From Metallococcus carri (GTDB lineage Bacteria; Actinomycetota; Actinomycetes; Actinomycetales; Dermatophilaceae), in contig NZ_JAAOIV010000011.1 of assembly GCF_011440275.1 (NCBI RefSeq), positions 1 through 64,000 on the forward strand: a stretch of DNA of 64,000 bases, read 5' to 3'. The translations under genes and the position numbers were made by a program. The notes under the pieces are model-generated. The model had not been told where the DNA came from. It was given only the letters and a program-made list of their open reading frames with translations, and did no database searches. Positions within the stretch are counted from its first letter, which is position 1; each line of letters starts with the position of its first letter. Below are positions 54,940 through 63,881 of the stretch, one piece after another.

Positions 54940-54946
54940 ACCGGAC

Positions 54947-56479
54947 TCAGATGTCGCGGAAGGTCTCGATCTTGGCGCCAATCGCGTTGAGGCGCGAAGC
55001 CAGTTCCTCGTAACCGCGGTTGATGACGTAGGTGTTGCGCAGCACCGACACACCTGGCGCGGCGAGCATGCCGAGCAGGATCACCACGCCCGGGCGCAGC
55101 GCCGGCGGGCACATCACCTCGGCCGGCCGCCAGCGGGTCGGGCCTTCGATGAGGACGCGGTGCGGGTCCATCAGCTGCACCTTGGCGCCGAGCGCGTTGA
55201 GGTCGATCAGGTAGATCGCCCGGTTGTCGTAGACCCAGTCGTGGATCGTCGTGCTGCCCTCGGCGATCGCGGCGATCACCGCGAAGAACGGCAGGTTGTC
55301 GATATTGAGGCCGGGGAAGGGCATCGGGTGGATCTTGTCCTTGGGCGCGTGCAGCGGGCCCGGCTTGGTGGTGAGGTCGACCAGGCGGGTGCGCCCGTTG
55401 CAGGAGGTGTACTCCGGGGTCATCTCGTAGGTGAAACCCATCAGCTCCAGCTGGGCGAGCTCCATCTCCATGAACTCGATCGGCACCCGGTTGATGGTGA
55501 TCTCGGACTGGGTCACGATGGCGGCCGCGACCAGCGACATCGCCTCGATCGGGTCCTCGGAGGGGTGGTACTCGACGTCCTTGTTGATCTGCGGCACGCC
55601 CTTGACGGTCAGCGTGGTGGAGCCGATGCCCTCGATCTCGACGCCGAGCTCCTGCAGGAAGAAGCACAGGTCCTGGACCATGTAGTTGGGGCTGGCGTTG
55701 CGGATCGTGGTGGTGCCGTCGTAGCGGGCCGCGGCGAAGAGCGCGTTCTCGGTGACGGTGTCGCCGCGCTCGGTCAGCACGACCGCACGCGTCGGGCTCA
55801 CTGAACGGTCGACGGTGGCGTGGTAGTAGCCGTGCGAGGCCACCACGTCCAGACCCCAGTTCTTCAGCGCCTGCAGGTGCGGCTCCACGGTGCGCTCGCC
55901 GAGGTCGCAGCCGCCGGCGTTGGGCAGCTTGAACTCATCGAACTCGTGCAGCAGCGGACCGAGGAACATCAAGATCGTGCGGGTGCGCCGGGCCGCGGCC
56001 TCGTCCATCGTGTCGAGCGTGACGTGCTCACCGGTCGGGGTGATTTCCAGATCGCTCGTGCCCGGCAGCCAGCGGGTCTTGACCCCGATGGAGTCGAGCA
56101 CCTCGGTGATCCGGTTCACCTCCTCGATGCGCGCCAGGTTGCGCAAGGTCGTGCGCCCCTTGTTGAGCAGCGCGGCGCACAGGCACGCGACCGCCGCGTT
56201 CTTGGAAGTACGCACGTCGATCGCGCCGGAGAGCTTGCGCCCACCTTCGATGCGCAAGTTCGTCGGTGTCGCAGCTGCCACGGTGACCACCTCAGTGTCC
56301 AGGGCCTCGCCGATGCGGGCGAGGGTTTCCAACGTCAGGTTCTGTTTGCCTTGCTCGATGCGGGCGACAGCGCTCTGACTGGTGCGCAGCGAGGTCGCAA
56401 GCTCGGCTTGGGTCAGGTTCTTGTGGCGACGGGCGTCTCGGATCAGCACTCCGATCCGGGACAGGTAGTCGTCGCTCAT
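54947..56479 (-). CDS. murA: MurA-type enolpyruvyl transferase with an N-terminal XRE DNA-binding domain
   Basis: This 510-residue protein combines an XRE helix-turn-helix (residues 8-62; LTQAELATSLRTSQSAVARIEQGKQNLTLETLARIG) with a full UDP-GlcNAc 1-carboxyvinyltransferase domain (about 73-510). The enzyme keeps Lys/Asn in TSKNAAV (K93, N94) and the PEP-binding Cys191 in NAGGCDLGERTVEPH. MurA commits UDP-GlcNAc to peptidoglycan. The fusion suggests a trigger enzyme that senses substrate or fosfomycin-like ligands and regulates transcription. A palindrome lies 12 bp upstream of the start, suggesting autoregulation. It may be a second MurA. Confidence 0.85.
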   Translation of the reverse strand: MSDDYLSRIGVLIRDARRHKNLTQAELATSLRTSQSAVARIEQGKQNLTLETLARIGEALDTEVVTVAAATPTNLRIEGGRKLSGAIDVRTSKNAAVACLCAALLNKGRTTLRNLARIEEVNRITEVLDSIGVKTRWLPGTSDLEITPTGEHVTLDTMDEAAARRTRTILMFLGPLLHEFDEFKLPNAGGCDLGERTVEPHLQALKNWGLDVVASHGYYHATVDRSVSPTRAVVLTERGDTVTENALFAAARYDGTTTIRNASPNYMVQDLCFFLQELGVEIEGIGSTTLTVKGVPQINKDVEYHPSEDPIEAMSLVAAAIVTQSEITINRVPIEFMEMELAQLELMGFTYEMTPEYTSCNGRTRLVDLTTKPGPLHAPKDKIHPMPFPGLNIDNLPFFAVIAAIAEGSTTIHDWVYDNRAIYLIDLNALGAKVQLMDPHRVLIEGPTRWRPAEVMCPPALRPGVVILLGMLAAPGVSVLRNTYVINRGYEELASRLNAIGAKIETFRDI

Positions 56480-56490
56480 GCCGAGAACGG

Positions 56491-56508
56491 TATCTCATAT
56501 GTGAGATA
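56491..56508. promoter_or_regulatory. Palindrome upstream of the HTH-MurA gene (putative own operator)
   Basis: TATCTCA (56491-56497) and TGAGATA (56502-56508) are exact inverted arms around TATG, AT-rich in a GC-rich region. It begins 12 bp before the start codon, a typical place for an autoregulatory XRE operator. It also lies near the hairpin that ends fadB. Confidence 0.7.
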
Positions 56509-56511
56509 TGA

Positions 56512-56553
56512 CGAAACGCCGTGCACCCGAGCGTGTCGGGGCACGGCGTTTCG
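56512..56553 (-). terminator. Hairpin after fadB
   Basis: CGAAACGCCGTGC (56512-56524) pairs exactly with 56541-56553, and the loop holds a second 5-bp stem (CCCGA/TCGGG). It lies 24 bp after the fadB stop and before the HTH-MurA operator. Confidence 0.8.
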
Positions 56554-56577
56554 CGCGGCGTCAGACCAGCCTAAGCC

Positions 56578-58671
56578 CTAGCCGGCCGGAACGCTGGCCA
56601 CCCCAGGGGTGAGAAATCGCTCACCCGTGACGCGCTCGGCGATGCCGGTGCGGTCGAGCAGCGGGGTGACGCCGCCATTCCAGAACGGGAAGCCGGCGCC
56701 GGTGATCATCGCCAGGTCGATGTCCTGCGCGGCGGCGACGACGCCCTCGTCCAGCATGCGGCGGATCTCGTCCGCGAGCGCCTCCAGCGCCCGCTCGCGC
56801 ACCTGCTCCTCGCTGAGCTCGACCGGTTGCGCCGGCGGGTCGAAGAGCGCGAGCACCTGCTCGTCGGGCTTGCCGTCGGCGCCGTAGAACCCGCCAGCCT
56901 TCGCCGCGACCACCTTGGCCAAGTTGGGCGAGACGTAGAACCGCTCGGGGAAGGCCGCGTGCAGCGTCTCGCTGTTGTGCAGCGCGATCGCCGGGCCGAC
57001 CAGCGAGATCAACATGAACGGCGGCATCGGCGTGACCCCGGCGAAGGCGCGCTCCACGGTCTCGAAGGGCGTGCCCTCGTCGGCGATCTTGCCGGCCTCA
57101 CCCATGAACCGGCCGAGCAGCCGGTTCACCACGAAGGACGGGGAGTTCTTCACCAGGATGCAGGTCTTCTTCAGCGACTTGCCGGTGGCGAACGCGGTCG
57201 CGAGCGTGGCGTCGTCGGTGCGCTCACCGCGAATGATCTCCAGCAGCGGCATCACCGCGACCGGGTTGAAGAAGTGGAAGCCCACCACGCGCTCGGGGTG
57301 CTGCAGCCCGGCCGCCATCTCGGTGATCGACAGCGAGGAGGTGTTGGTCGCCAGCACGCACTCGGGGCCGACGACCTGCTCGACCTCGGCCCACACCTTC
57401 TGCTTGACGCCCATCTCCTCGAAGACCGCCTCGATGACGAAGTCGGCGTCGGCGAAGCCGTCCTTGCTGGTCGACCCGGTGACCAGGGCCTTCAGCCCGT
57501 TCGCCATGTCCTGCGACACTCGGCCCTTGGCGAGCAGCTTGTCGATCTCGTCGTGGACATAGCCCACGCCCTTGTCCACCCGCTCCTGATCGAGGTCGGT
57601 GAGGATGACCGGCACCCGCAGCTGGCGGGCGAACAGCAGCGCCAGCTGACTGGCCATCAGGCCCGCGCCGACGATGCCGACCTTGGTCACCGGCCGGGCG
57701 AGCGACTTGTCCGGCGCGCCCGCCGGCCGCTTGGCCCGGCGCTGCACCAGGTCGAAGGCGTAGAGCCCGGCGCGCAGTTCGTCGCCCATGATCAGGTCGG
57801 CGAGCGCCTGGTTCTCGGCCTCGAAGGCCTCCTCGCGGGTCGCCGTGCGTGCCTGCCGCACCAACTCCAAGGCGCGGTATGCCGACGGGCTCGCCCCGCC
57901 GGTGCGCTGGTCCGCGGCCGTCTGGGCCGCATCGACGGCGGCATTCCAGGAGGCCTCATCGGTGTCCACCTCGGGTGCCTTCGGGGTGACCTTGCCGGAG
58001 ATGACGTCCCCGGCATACGCCAGGGAATCCTCCAGGAAGGTGACCGGCTCGAAGAGCTGCTCGGCGACGCCGAGGGCGAAGGCGTCCTTGCCCTTGATCA
58101 TCCGGTTGTTGTTGAGCGGGTTGGTGACGATCAGCTGCAAGGCCTTCTCGACACCGATCAGGCGCGGCAGCAGGTAGGTGCCGCCCCAGCCCGGGACCAG
58201 GCCGAGGAACACCTCCGGCGTGGCATAGGCCGGCACGTCGGAGGAGATGGTGCGGTGGTCGGCATACAGCGCGATCTCGACACCGCCGCCCATCGAGGCA
58301 CCGTTGATGAAGGCGAAGGTCGGCACCGACAGCTCGCTGATCTTGCTGAAGGTGTCGTGGCCCTGGCGGGCGACGCGCAGCGCCTCCTCGCGCGAGGTGA
58401 TCGTGCCGACGCCCTTGAGGTCGGCGCCGACGGCGAAGATGAACGGCTTGCCGGTGATGCCGAGCCCGACGATCTCGCCGGCCTCGGCCCGAGCCTTGGC
58501 GGCGTCGAGCTGCTCGGCGAGTTCGGCCAGACCCTGATCGCCGAACGAATTGGGTTTGGTGTGATCGAAACCGTTGTCCAAGGTCAGCAACACGAAGGTG
58601 CCGGCGGGCAGCCGGATGTCTTGTGCGCGGACGTGGGTGACGACCTCGGTGTAGGTCTGCTCCTCGCTCAT
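56578..58671 (-). CDS. fadB: Fatty-acid beta-oxidation complex alpha subunit (hydratase/3-hydroxyacyl-CoA dehydrogenase)
   Basis: This 697-residue protein has an N-terminal enoyl-CoA hydratase domain (oxyanion segment GASMGGGVEIALYADHR, then GLVPGWGGTYLLPRLIG) and a C-terminal 3-hydroxyacyl-CoA dehydrogenase (Rossmann loop VGIVGAGLMASQLALLF near 335-352, and FHFFNPVAVMPLLEIIRG). The Rossmann loop has Ala where GAGxMG is usual. It forms the beta-oxidation complex with FadA. The ATG overlaps the fadA stop by 4 bp, so translation is coupled. A terminator follows. Confidence 0.92.
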   Translation of the reverse strand: MSEEQTYTEVVTHVRAQDIRLPAGTFVLLTLDNGFDHTKPNSFGDQGLAELAEQLDAAKARAEAGEIVGLGITGKPFIFAVGADLKGVGTITSREEALRVARQGHDTFSKISELSVPTFAFINGASMGGGVEIALYADHRTISSDVPAYATPEVFLGLVPGWGGTYLLPRLIGVEKALQLIVTNPLNNNRMIKGKDAFALGVAEQLFEPVTFLEDSLAYAGDVISGKVTPKAPEVDTDEASWNAAVDAAQTAADQRTGGASPSAYRALELVRQARTATREEAFEAENQALADLIMGDELRAGLYAFDLVQRRAKRPAGAPDKSLARPVTKVGIVGAGLMASQLALLFARQLRVPVILTDLDQERVDKGVGYVHDEIDKLLAKGRVSQDMANGLKALVTGSTSKDGFADADFVIEAVFEEMGVKQKVWAEVEQVVGPECVLATNTSSLSITEMAAGLQHPERVVGFHFFNPVAVMPLLEIIRGERTDDATLATAFATGKSLKKTCILVKNSPSFVVNRLLGRFMGEAGKIADEGTPFETVERAFAGVTPMPPFMLISLVGPAIALHNSETLHAAFPERFYVSPNLAKVVAAKAGGFYGADGKPDEQVLALFDPPAQPVELSEEQVRERALEALADEIRRMLDEGVVAAAQDIDLAMITGAGFPFWNGGVTPLLDRTGIAERVTGERFLTPGVASVPAG

Positions 58672-59930
58672 GCGGAGGCCTCCTCCTTGCTGATCGAGGA
58701 CGTGCTGATCGAGGACGTGCTGATCGAGGGCTGGTAGTCGGCGTGGTGCGGGTTCTCCCAGATCACCGCGCCGCCCATGCCGATGCCGATGCACATCGCG
58801 GTGAGGCCGTAGCGCACCTGCGGTTGCTCGGCGAACTGGCGCGCGAGCTGGGTCATCAGCCGCACCCCGGAGGACGCGAGCGGGTGGCCGGTGGCGATCG
58901 CGCCGCCCCACGGGTTGACCCGCGGGTCGTCCTGGGCGATGCCGAAGTGGTCCAGGAAGGCGAGCACCTGCACGGCGAAGGCCTCGTTGAGCTCGAAGAG
59001 GCCGATGTCGCTGATGTCGAGGCCGGCGTGGTCGAGAGCCTTCTCGGTCGCGGGCACCGGTCCGATGCCCATGACCTCCGGCTCGACACCCACGAAGGAG
59101 TAGGTGACCAGCCGCATCGCGACCGGCAGGCCGAGGTCGGCCGCCGCGCGCTCGGAGGCGAGCAGGCAGGCGGTGGCGCCGTCGTTGAGGCCGGCGGCGT
59201 TGCCCGCGGTGACCTTGCCGTGCGCGCGGAAGGGCGTCTTGAGATCGGCCAGGTCGTCCAGTTGCACGCCCTTGCGCGGCGGCTCGTCCTCGGTGGCCAG
59301 GCCCCAGCCGCGCTCGTCGTGGCGGGTGGCGACGGTGATCAGGTCGGGCTGGATCTTGCCGTCGGCATACGCCTGCTCCAGCTTGTTCTGGCTGGCGACC
59401 GCGAAGGCGTCGCAGCGCTCCTTGGTGATCGCGGGGAAGCGGTCGTGCAGGTTTTCGGCGGTCTGGCCCATGACCAGCGCGGAGGGGTCGACGAGCTTCT
59501 CGGCGACGATCCGCGGATTGGGGTCGACGCCCTCACCCATCGGGTGGCGGCCCATGTGCTCGACGCCGCCGGCGATGCCGATCTCGTAGGACCCGAAGGC
59601 GATCGAGGACGCGGTGTTGGTCACCGCGGTCATCGCGCCGGCGCACATGCGGTCGACCGAATAGCCCGGCGTGCTCTTCGGCAGGCCGGCGAGCAGCCCG
59701 GCGACCCGGCCGAGGGTCAGGCCCTGATCACCGATCTGGGTGGTGGCCGCGATCGCGACCTCCTCGACCCGCTCCGGCGGCAGGTTCGGCTGCCGGCGCA
59801 GCAGCTCACGGATGCATTTGATGACCAGGTCGTCGGCACGGGTCTGGGCGTAGATGCCCTTGTCACCGGCCTTGCCGAATGGGGTGCGGACCCCGTCGAC
59901 GAAGACGACCTCGGAGAGTGTGCGGGGCAC
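58668..59930 (-). CDS. fadA: Acetyl-CoA acyltransferase (thiolase)
   Basis: This 420-residue thiolase has the nucleophile C96 in DRMCAGAM, the NEAFAVQVL segment, GHPLASSG and the second active Cys in CIGIGMGGAVIWE. It cleaves 3-ketoacyl-CoA to acetyl-CoA. The usual C-terminus (ENPHHADYQP) is extended by a repetitive SISTSSISTSSISK tail from a 15-bp tandem repeat. The GTG start follows GGGAGG and lies 50 bp after rnd. DUF3000, rnd, fadA and fadB form one leftward run. Confidence 0.92.
   Translation of the reverse strand: MPRTLSEVVFVDGVRTPFGKAGDKGIYAQTRADDLVIKCIRELLRRQPNLPPERVEEVAIAATTQIGDQGLTLGRVAGLLAGLPKSTPGYSVDRMCAGAMTAVTNTASSIAFGSYEIGIAGGVEHMGRHPMGEGVDPNPRIVAEKLVDPSALVMGQTAENLHDRFPAITKERCDAFAVASQNKLEQAYADGKIQPDLITVATRHDERGWGLATEDEPPRKGVQLDDLADLKTPFRAHGKVTAGNAAGLNDGATACLLASERAAADLGLPVAMRLVTYSFVGVEPEVMGIGPVPATEKALDHAGLDISDIGLFELNEAFAVQVLAFLDHFGIAQDDPRVNPWGGAIATGHPLASSGVRLMTQLARQFAEQPQVRYGLTAMCIGIGMGGAVIWENPHHADYQPSISTSSISTSSISKEEASA
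58689..58730. repeat. 15-bp tandem repeat inside the fadA 3' end
   Basis: GCTGATCGAGGACGT occurs at 58689-58703 and 58704-58718 and in part at 58719-58730. It encodes the repeated S-I-S-T-S tail of FadA in frame, so copy number could change without a frameshift. Confidence 0.85.
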
Positions 59931-59980
59931 GTGGCCTCCCAGGGTGAGACGTGTTGGTGCGGCCCACTCTACCGATGTAG

Positions 59981-61222
59981 TTACTCGTCAGTAGCAGGGT
60001 GGTCGGCGACGGTGCGCGTCAGGATCGGCAGCGCCAGGTCGACCTGCCAGGGTCGAGCGCCAAGGGCGACGAGCCGGTCGGAAAACCATTGCGGCTCAAC
60101 CGTTTCCGGCGCCTCCCACAAGACGCGACGCAGCGAGTCGGGCGTGAGGAGATTTTCCACCGGTATGCCGCGCTCCTCGGACTCGCGCTGCAGAGCCGCC
60201 CTCGCGTCGGTCAGCCGGGCTGCCGCGACCGGGTGCCGGTCGGCCCAGGCCTTGGGTGGTGGCGGCGCGTCGCTGCGCACGGTGGCCGGCGGCAACTGGG
60301 CCTCGGGCAGGGCCCGCACCCGGTGCAGGGCACTCAGCCAGTCGCGCTGATAGCGCCCGAGCGAGGGGTGGGGCCGGCCGGAGCGGGAGTTTTGCTGGCG
60401 CAACGCCAGCAGCTCACCGGAATTCTTCGGATCGGCGACCGCCATCTCGACCAGCAGCGCATCGGGCAGGACGCGCCCCGGGGCAATGTCGCGATGCGCG
60501 GCGATGGCGTCGCGGGCCAGCCAGAGCTCGCGGACCCGGGCGATGGCCCGGCGGCCGCGCACCTTGTGCATGCCCCCGGTGCGGCGCCAGGGGTCGGTGC
60601 GCTGCGGCGGGCCGGTGAATCGGGTGAGCGCGTCGAACTCCTGCGCCGCGATCTCGGTCTTGCCCTGCGCCTCCAGGTCGGCGGCCAGGTGGTCGCGCAC
60701 CGGCACCAGCAGCTCGACGTCGAGGGTGGCGTAGACCAGCCAGGGTTGCGGCAGGGGCCGCTCGGACCAGTCCACTGCGGAGTGCTCCTTGGCGAGCGTC
60801 ACCCCGAGGTAGTGCTCGACCACCGACGCCAGCCCGACGCGGGGCAGCCCGGCCAGCCGGGAGCCGAGCTCGGTGTCGAACAGCCGCACCGGGCGCAGCC
60901 CGACCTCGGCCAGGCAGGGCAGGTCCTGGGTGGCGGCGTGCAGCACCCATTCGGCATCACCGATGGCGTCGTTCAGCGGGGTCAGGTCGGGGCAGGCGAT
61001 CGGGTCGATGAGGAAATTGCCGACACCTTCGCGGCGCAATTGCACCAGATAGGCGCGGCCGCCATACCGGAATCCCGAGGCGCGCTCGGCGTCCAAGGCG
61101 ACCGGACCGGAGCCCGCCGCGATCGCGTCGGCAGCCCGTTGCAGCGCGCGTTCGTCGACGATGAGGTCGGGCACGCCGTCGGCCGGCGCCGACAGCAGGG
61201 GATAGTCGGGCGCGTCGGTCAT
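59981..61222 (-). CDS. rnd: HRDC-domain ribonuclease D-like protein
   Basis: This 413-residue protein has a DEDDy exonuclease domain (VALDAERASGFRYGGRAYLVQLR with D44/E46, then HAATQDLPCL and LVYATLDVELLVPV) and C-terminal HRDC domains. It should trim RNA 3' ends. The start at 61222 overlaps the DUF3000 stop by 4 bp. It matches mycobacterial Rv2681. Confidence 0.87.
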   Translation of the reverse strand: MTDAPDYPLLSAPADGVPDLIVDERALQRAADAIAAGSGPVALDAERASGFRYGGRAYLVQLRREGVGNFLIDPIACPDLTPLNDAIGDAEWVLHAATQDLPCLAEVGLRPVRLFDTELGSRLAGLPRVGLASVVEHYLGVTLAKEHSAVDWSERPLPQPWLVYATLDVELLVPVRDHLAADLEAQGKTEIAAQEFDALTRFTGPPQRTDPWRRTGGMHKVRGRRAIARVRELWLARDAIAAHRDIAPGRVLPDALLVEMAVADPKNSGELLALRQQNSRSGRPHPSLGRYQRDWLSALHRVRALPEAQLPPATVRSDAPPPPKAWADRHPVAAARLTDARAALQRESEERGIPVENLLTPDSLRRVLWEAPETVEPQWFSDRLVALGARPWQVDLALPILTRTVADHPATDE

Positions 61223-61788
61223 CGACGCTGCCCCGGCAGGGCCACCACGCCCTCGGGCAGCGGGGGAAGGCCCGCGATCGTGCACAGCAGGGTCGTCCAG
61301 GCCTGCAGGTGCGTGGTGAGGTCGTCGGTGGTCGGGGTCCACGAGGCCCGCACCTCCATGTCGACGCTCGCGCCATTGTCGGACAGGCTGCCGTAACCCT
61401 GCGAGAGCACGGTGGTGACGGTGCCGGCCGGCGCGGTGAAGGCGCAGCCGTTCTCCGCCAAGGCGTCGGTGAGCCAGCTCCAGCCGACATCGGACAGCAT
61501 CGGGTCGGTGCCCATCTCCGGATCGAGAGCGGCGCGCGCGAAGGTGACCACCCGCCATACGCCATCCCAGGGATCGGGCGCGGTCGGGTCGTGCAACACC
61601 ACGAAGCGGCCGGAGGCGAGCTCGTCCTCGCCGTCCTGGGTCGAGATCACGTCGGCGGTCAGCGCCAGCGAATAGGGCGCGATGCGTCCCGGCGCCGGCA
61701 CCTCCTCGAGCCGGATCTCCGGGCGCAGGCGCACGCCATGCAGTGCCGCGACGGCCTTCGCGAAGAAGGACCCGGCGTCTCCGCTCAT
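61219..61788 (-). CDS. DUF3000 protein
   Basis: This 189-residue cytoplasmic protein matches DUF3000: FFAKAVAALHGVRLRPEIRLEEVPAPGRIAPYSLAL, GRFVVLHDPTAPDPWDGVWRVVTFARA, and MLSDVGWSWLTDALAE. Function is unknown. It is the first gene of the DUF3000-rnd-fadA-fadB run and matches Rv2680. The long antisense extension upstream over the next gene is rejected. Confidence 0.87.
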   Translation of the reverse strand: MSGDAGSFFAKAVAALHGVRLRPEIRLEEVPAPGRIAPYSLALTADVISTQDGEDELASGRFVVLHDPTAPDPWDGVWRVVTFARAALDPEMGTDPMLSDVGWSWLTDALAENGCAFTAPAGTVTTVLSQGYGSLSDNGASVDMEVRASWTPTTDDLTTHLQAWTTLLCTIAGLPPLPEGVVALPGQRR

Positions 61789-61884
61789 CTTCGAAGTCCC
61801 CACGCCGACGAGCGTAGGTCGAACACCCCTTCGAACCCGGGAGGGCGCGCCGAGGAAGGTCGACGATCTGCGACGATGCGCCCC

Positions 61885-62727
61885 ATGCCCGTGCTGCCCG
61901 TCGCCATCGCGCTCGCGGCGGCCCTGTCGTGGGGGAGCGCGGACTATGCCGGGGGCATCTTCGCCCGGCGGATCGCCGCGGTGCGGGTCGTGGTCGTCAG
62001 TCAGGCGGGCGCGCTGGCCGTGATGACCCTCGTCTTCGCCGCACGCCTGGTCAGATCCGGTATGCCGGGAGGTGCCTGGCTGGGGTGGGGAGCCCTGTGT
62101 GGCGTCGCCGGGACGGTCGCCCTGACGAGCTTCTACGCCGCGCTCGCCCGCGGGACGATGGGCGTGGTGTCGCCGATCGCGGCGACCGGAGCGATCCTGC
62201 CGGTGGTGGCCGGGTGGGTCGCGGGGGACCGGCTGGGAGCGCTGACGCTGGCCGGGATCGGCTGTGCGCTGGCCGGGATCATCCTGGCGTCCGGGCCGGA
62301 GCTGAGTGGCGCGGTCGGCCGGATGCCGGTGCTGCTCGCGCTCGTCGCCGCCGCGGGTTTCGGCACCTCGATGGTGTCGCTGCACCAGGGCGCGCGCAGC
62401 AACATTGTCGGCACGTTGTGGGCGATGCGGCTGACCAGCGTGGTGATGCTGGCCGTGGTGCTGCTGGTGCGTCGCCCGAGCGGCGGACGGCCGGCCCGGC
62501 GCGACCTGCCCGGGCTGTGGCTCACCGGCTGCGGTGACCTGTTGGCCAATGCGCTGTTCTCGATCGCGTCCGGGCTCGGCGCGGTCGGCGTCGTCGGGGT
62601 GCTCTCCTCGCTCTATCCGGTGGTGACGGTGGTGCTCGCCTGGGTGTTGCTGCACGAGCGGTTGCGGCGGGTGCAGCTGGTCGGTGTGCTGCTTGCGCTG
62701 GTCGGTGTGGCGCTGACCGTGCTCTGA
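61885..62727 (+). CDS. EamA/DMT-family transporter
   Basis: This 280-residue protein has about ten hydrophobic helices in two EamA halves; each half ends in a WV...RL loop pattern ([22 protein letters not shown] and [23 protein letters not shown]). It would be a metabolite exporter. ATG 61876 is an alternative start. It is divergent from DUF3000 (96 bp). Substrate is unknown. Confidence 0.87.
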   Translation: MPVLPVAIALAAALSWGSADYAGGIFARRIAAVRVVVVSQAGALAVMTLVFAARLVRSGMPGGAWLGWGALCGVAGTVALTSFYAALARGTMGVVSPIAATGAILPVVAGWVAGDRLGALTLAGIGCALAGIILASGPELSGAVGRMPVLLALVAAAGFGTSMVSLHQGARSNIVGTLWAMRLTSVVMLAVVLLVRRPSGGRPARRDLPGLWLTGCGDLLANALFSIASGLGAVGVVGVLSSLYPVVTVVLAWVLLHERLRRVQLVGVLLALVGVALTVL

Positions 62728-62795
62728 GGCGGGCAGCTGAGCGGAGCTCTGAGCCGTGCTCGGGCCCTGCTCGGGCCGTGGGAGGATCGGGGATC

Positions 62796-63815
62796 GTGAG
62801 TCTCCTCGTTCGTGCCGCTCGCGGCCTGCCCGTGTCGCACACTCCCGTTTGGTTCATGCGTCAGGCGGGCCGGTCGTTGCCCGAATACCGCCGGGTCCGT
62901 GAGGGCGTCCCGATGTTGCAGGCCTGCCGCACCCCCGAGCTGGTTGCCGAGATCACCCTGCAGCCGGTGCGCCGGCACGATGTCGACGCGGCCGTCTTCT
63001 TCAGCGACATCGTGGTGCCGCTCGCGGCCGCCGGCATCGACGTCGACATCGTGCCCGGCACCGGCCCGGTGGTCGCGTCGCCGGTGCGCACGCGAGCCGA
63101 TGTGGACGCACTGCCCGACCTCGACCCCGCGGTGATCGACGACATCGCCGAGGCCGTGCGGCTCACCGTGGCTGAGCTCGGTGACAAGGCCCTCGTCGGC
63201 TTCGCCGGGGCACCGTTCACCCTCGCCTCCTATCTCGTCGAGGGCGGTCCGTCGCGCAACCACGAACACACCAAAGCCATGATGTATGGCGACCCCGTCA
63301 CCTGGAATGCGTTGTGCGCCAAGCTTGCTCGCATCTCCACGACCTTCCTGCGGGTGCAGATCGAGGCGGGCGCGTCCGCCATACAGCTCTTCGACTCGTG
63401 GGTCGGCGCACTGTCACGGCCGGACTACGAGCGGCACGTGCAGCAGCATTCGGCGGCGGTGCTGTCGGGCGTCGCCGACCTGGAGGTGCCGCGGATCCAC
63501 TTCGGTGTTGGCACGGGGGAGTTGCTCGCGTCGATGGGTGCGGCCGGTGCCGACGTGGTCGGTGTCGATTACCGGATCAGCCTCGAGGAGGCGAACGCGC
63601 GGCTCGGTGGGCAGTACGCACTGCAGGGCAATCTCGACCCGGCGCTGCTCTTCGCGCCGTGGGAGCCGCTGGAGGCCAAGGTGCGCGAGATCCTCGCGGC
63701 GGGCGCACACGCGCCCGGTCACATCTTCAACCTCGGGCACGGCGTGCTGCCCTCGACCGACCCGGACATGCTGACCCGCGTCACCGCGCTGGTGCACGAA
63801 CTCTCCGCCGGCTGA
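62796..63815 (+). CDS. hemE: Uroporphyrinogen decarboxylase
   Basis: This 339-residue enzyme makes coproporphyrinogen III from uroporphyrinogen III for haem synthesis. It has [16 protein letters not shown] with the substrate-binding Arg residues, [35 protein letters not shown] and the final [13 protein letters not shown]. The GTG at 62796 follows GGAGGA by about 9 bp; GTG 62778 is a less likely start. The usual hemG/hemY and chlorite-dismutase-like partners do not follow; a convergent membrane gene does. Confidence 0.92.
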   Translation: MSLLVRAARGLPVSHTPVWFMRQAGRSLPEYRRVREGVPMLQACRTPELVAEITLQPVRRHDVDAAVFFSDIVVPLAAAGIDVDIVPGTGPVVASPVRTRADVDALPDLDPAVIDDIAEAVRLTVAELGDKALVGFAGAPFTLASYLVEGGPSRNHEHTKAMMYGDPVTWNALCAKLARISTTFLRVQIEAGASAIQLFDSWVGALSRPDYERHVQQHSAAVLSGVADLEVPRIHFGVGTGELLASMGAAGADVVGVDYRISLEEANARLGGQYALQGNLDPALLFAPWEPLEAKVREILAAGAHAPGHIFNLGHGVLPSTDPDMLTRVTALVHELSAG

Positions 63816-63846
63816 GCGCCGCCCGCCGAAGCCCCGTGAAGTGGTC

Positions 63847-63881
63847 GCTATAACGACCGGAGGGCTCTACTACGGGTGTAG
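63847..63881 (+). repeat. 35-bp dispersed repeat, copy B
   Basis: This segment begins GCTATAACGACCGG and ends CTACTACGGGTGTAG. Its reverse complement matches 43756-43790 at 32 of 35 positions. It covers the 3' end of the minus-strand membrane gene and the gap to hemE, so part of it is coding here and not in copy A. Confidence 0.75.

Noticed and set aside
58743-61396. Two long rightward open frames opposite fadA and rnd
   Set aside because: They are antisense shadows of well-recognised genes, with no ribosome-binding sites or domain signals.
61817-61836. Possible third LexA box (CGAACACCCCTTCG) between DUF3000 and EamA
   Set aside because: It lacks the required central GTTCG half (CTTCG instead) and breaks the purine/pyrimidine pattern, so it is at best a chance resemblance.
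61789-62655. Long open frame extending DUF3000 antisense across the EamA gene
   Set aside because: Its His/Gly/Gln/Arg-rich composition is typical of an antisense shadow; DUF3000 begins at 61788.
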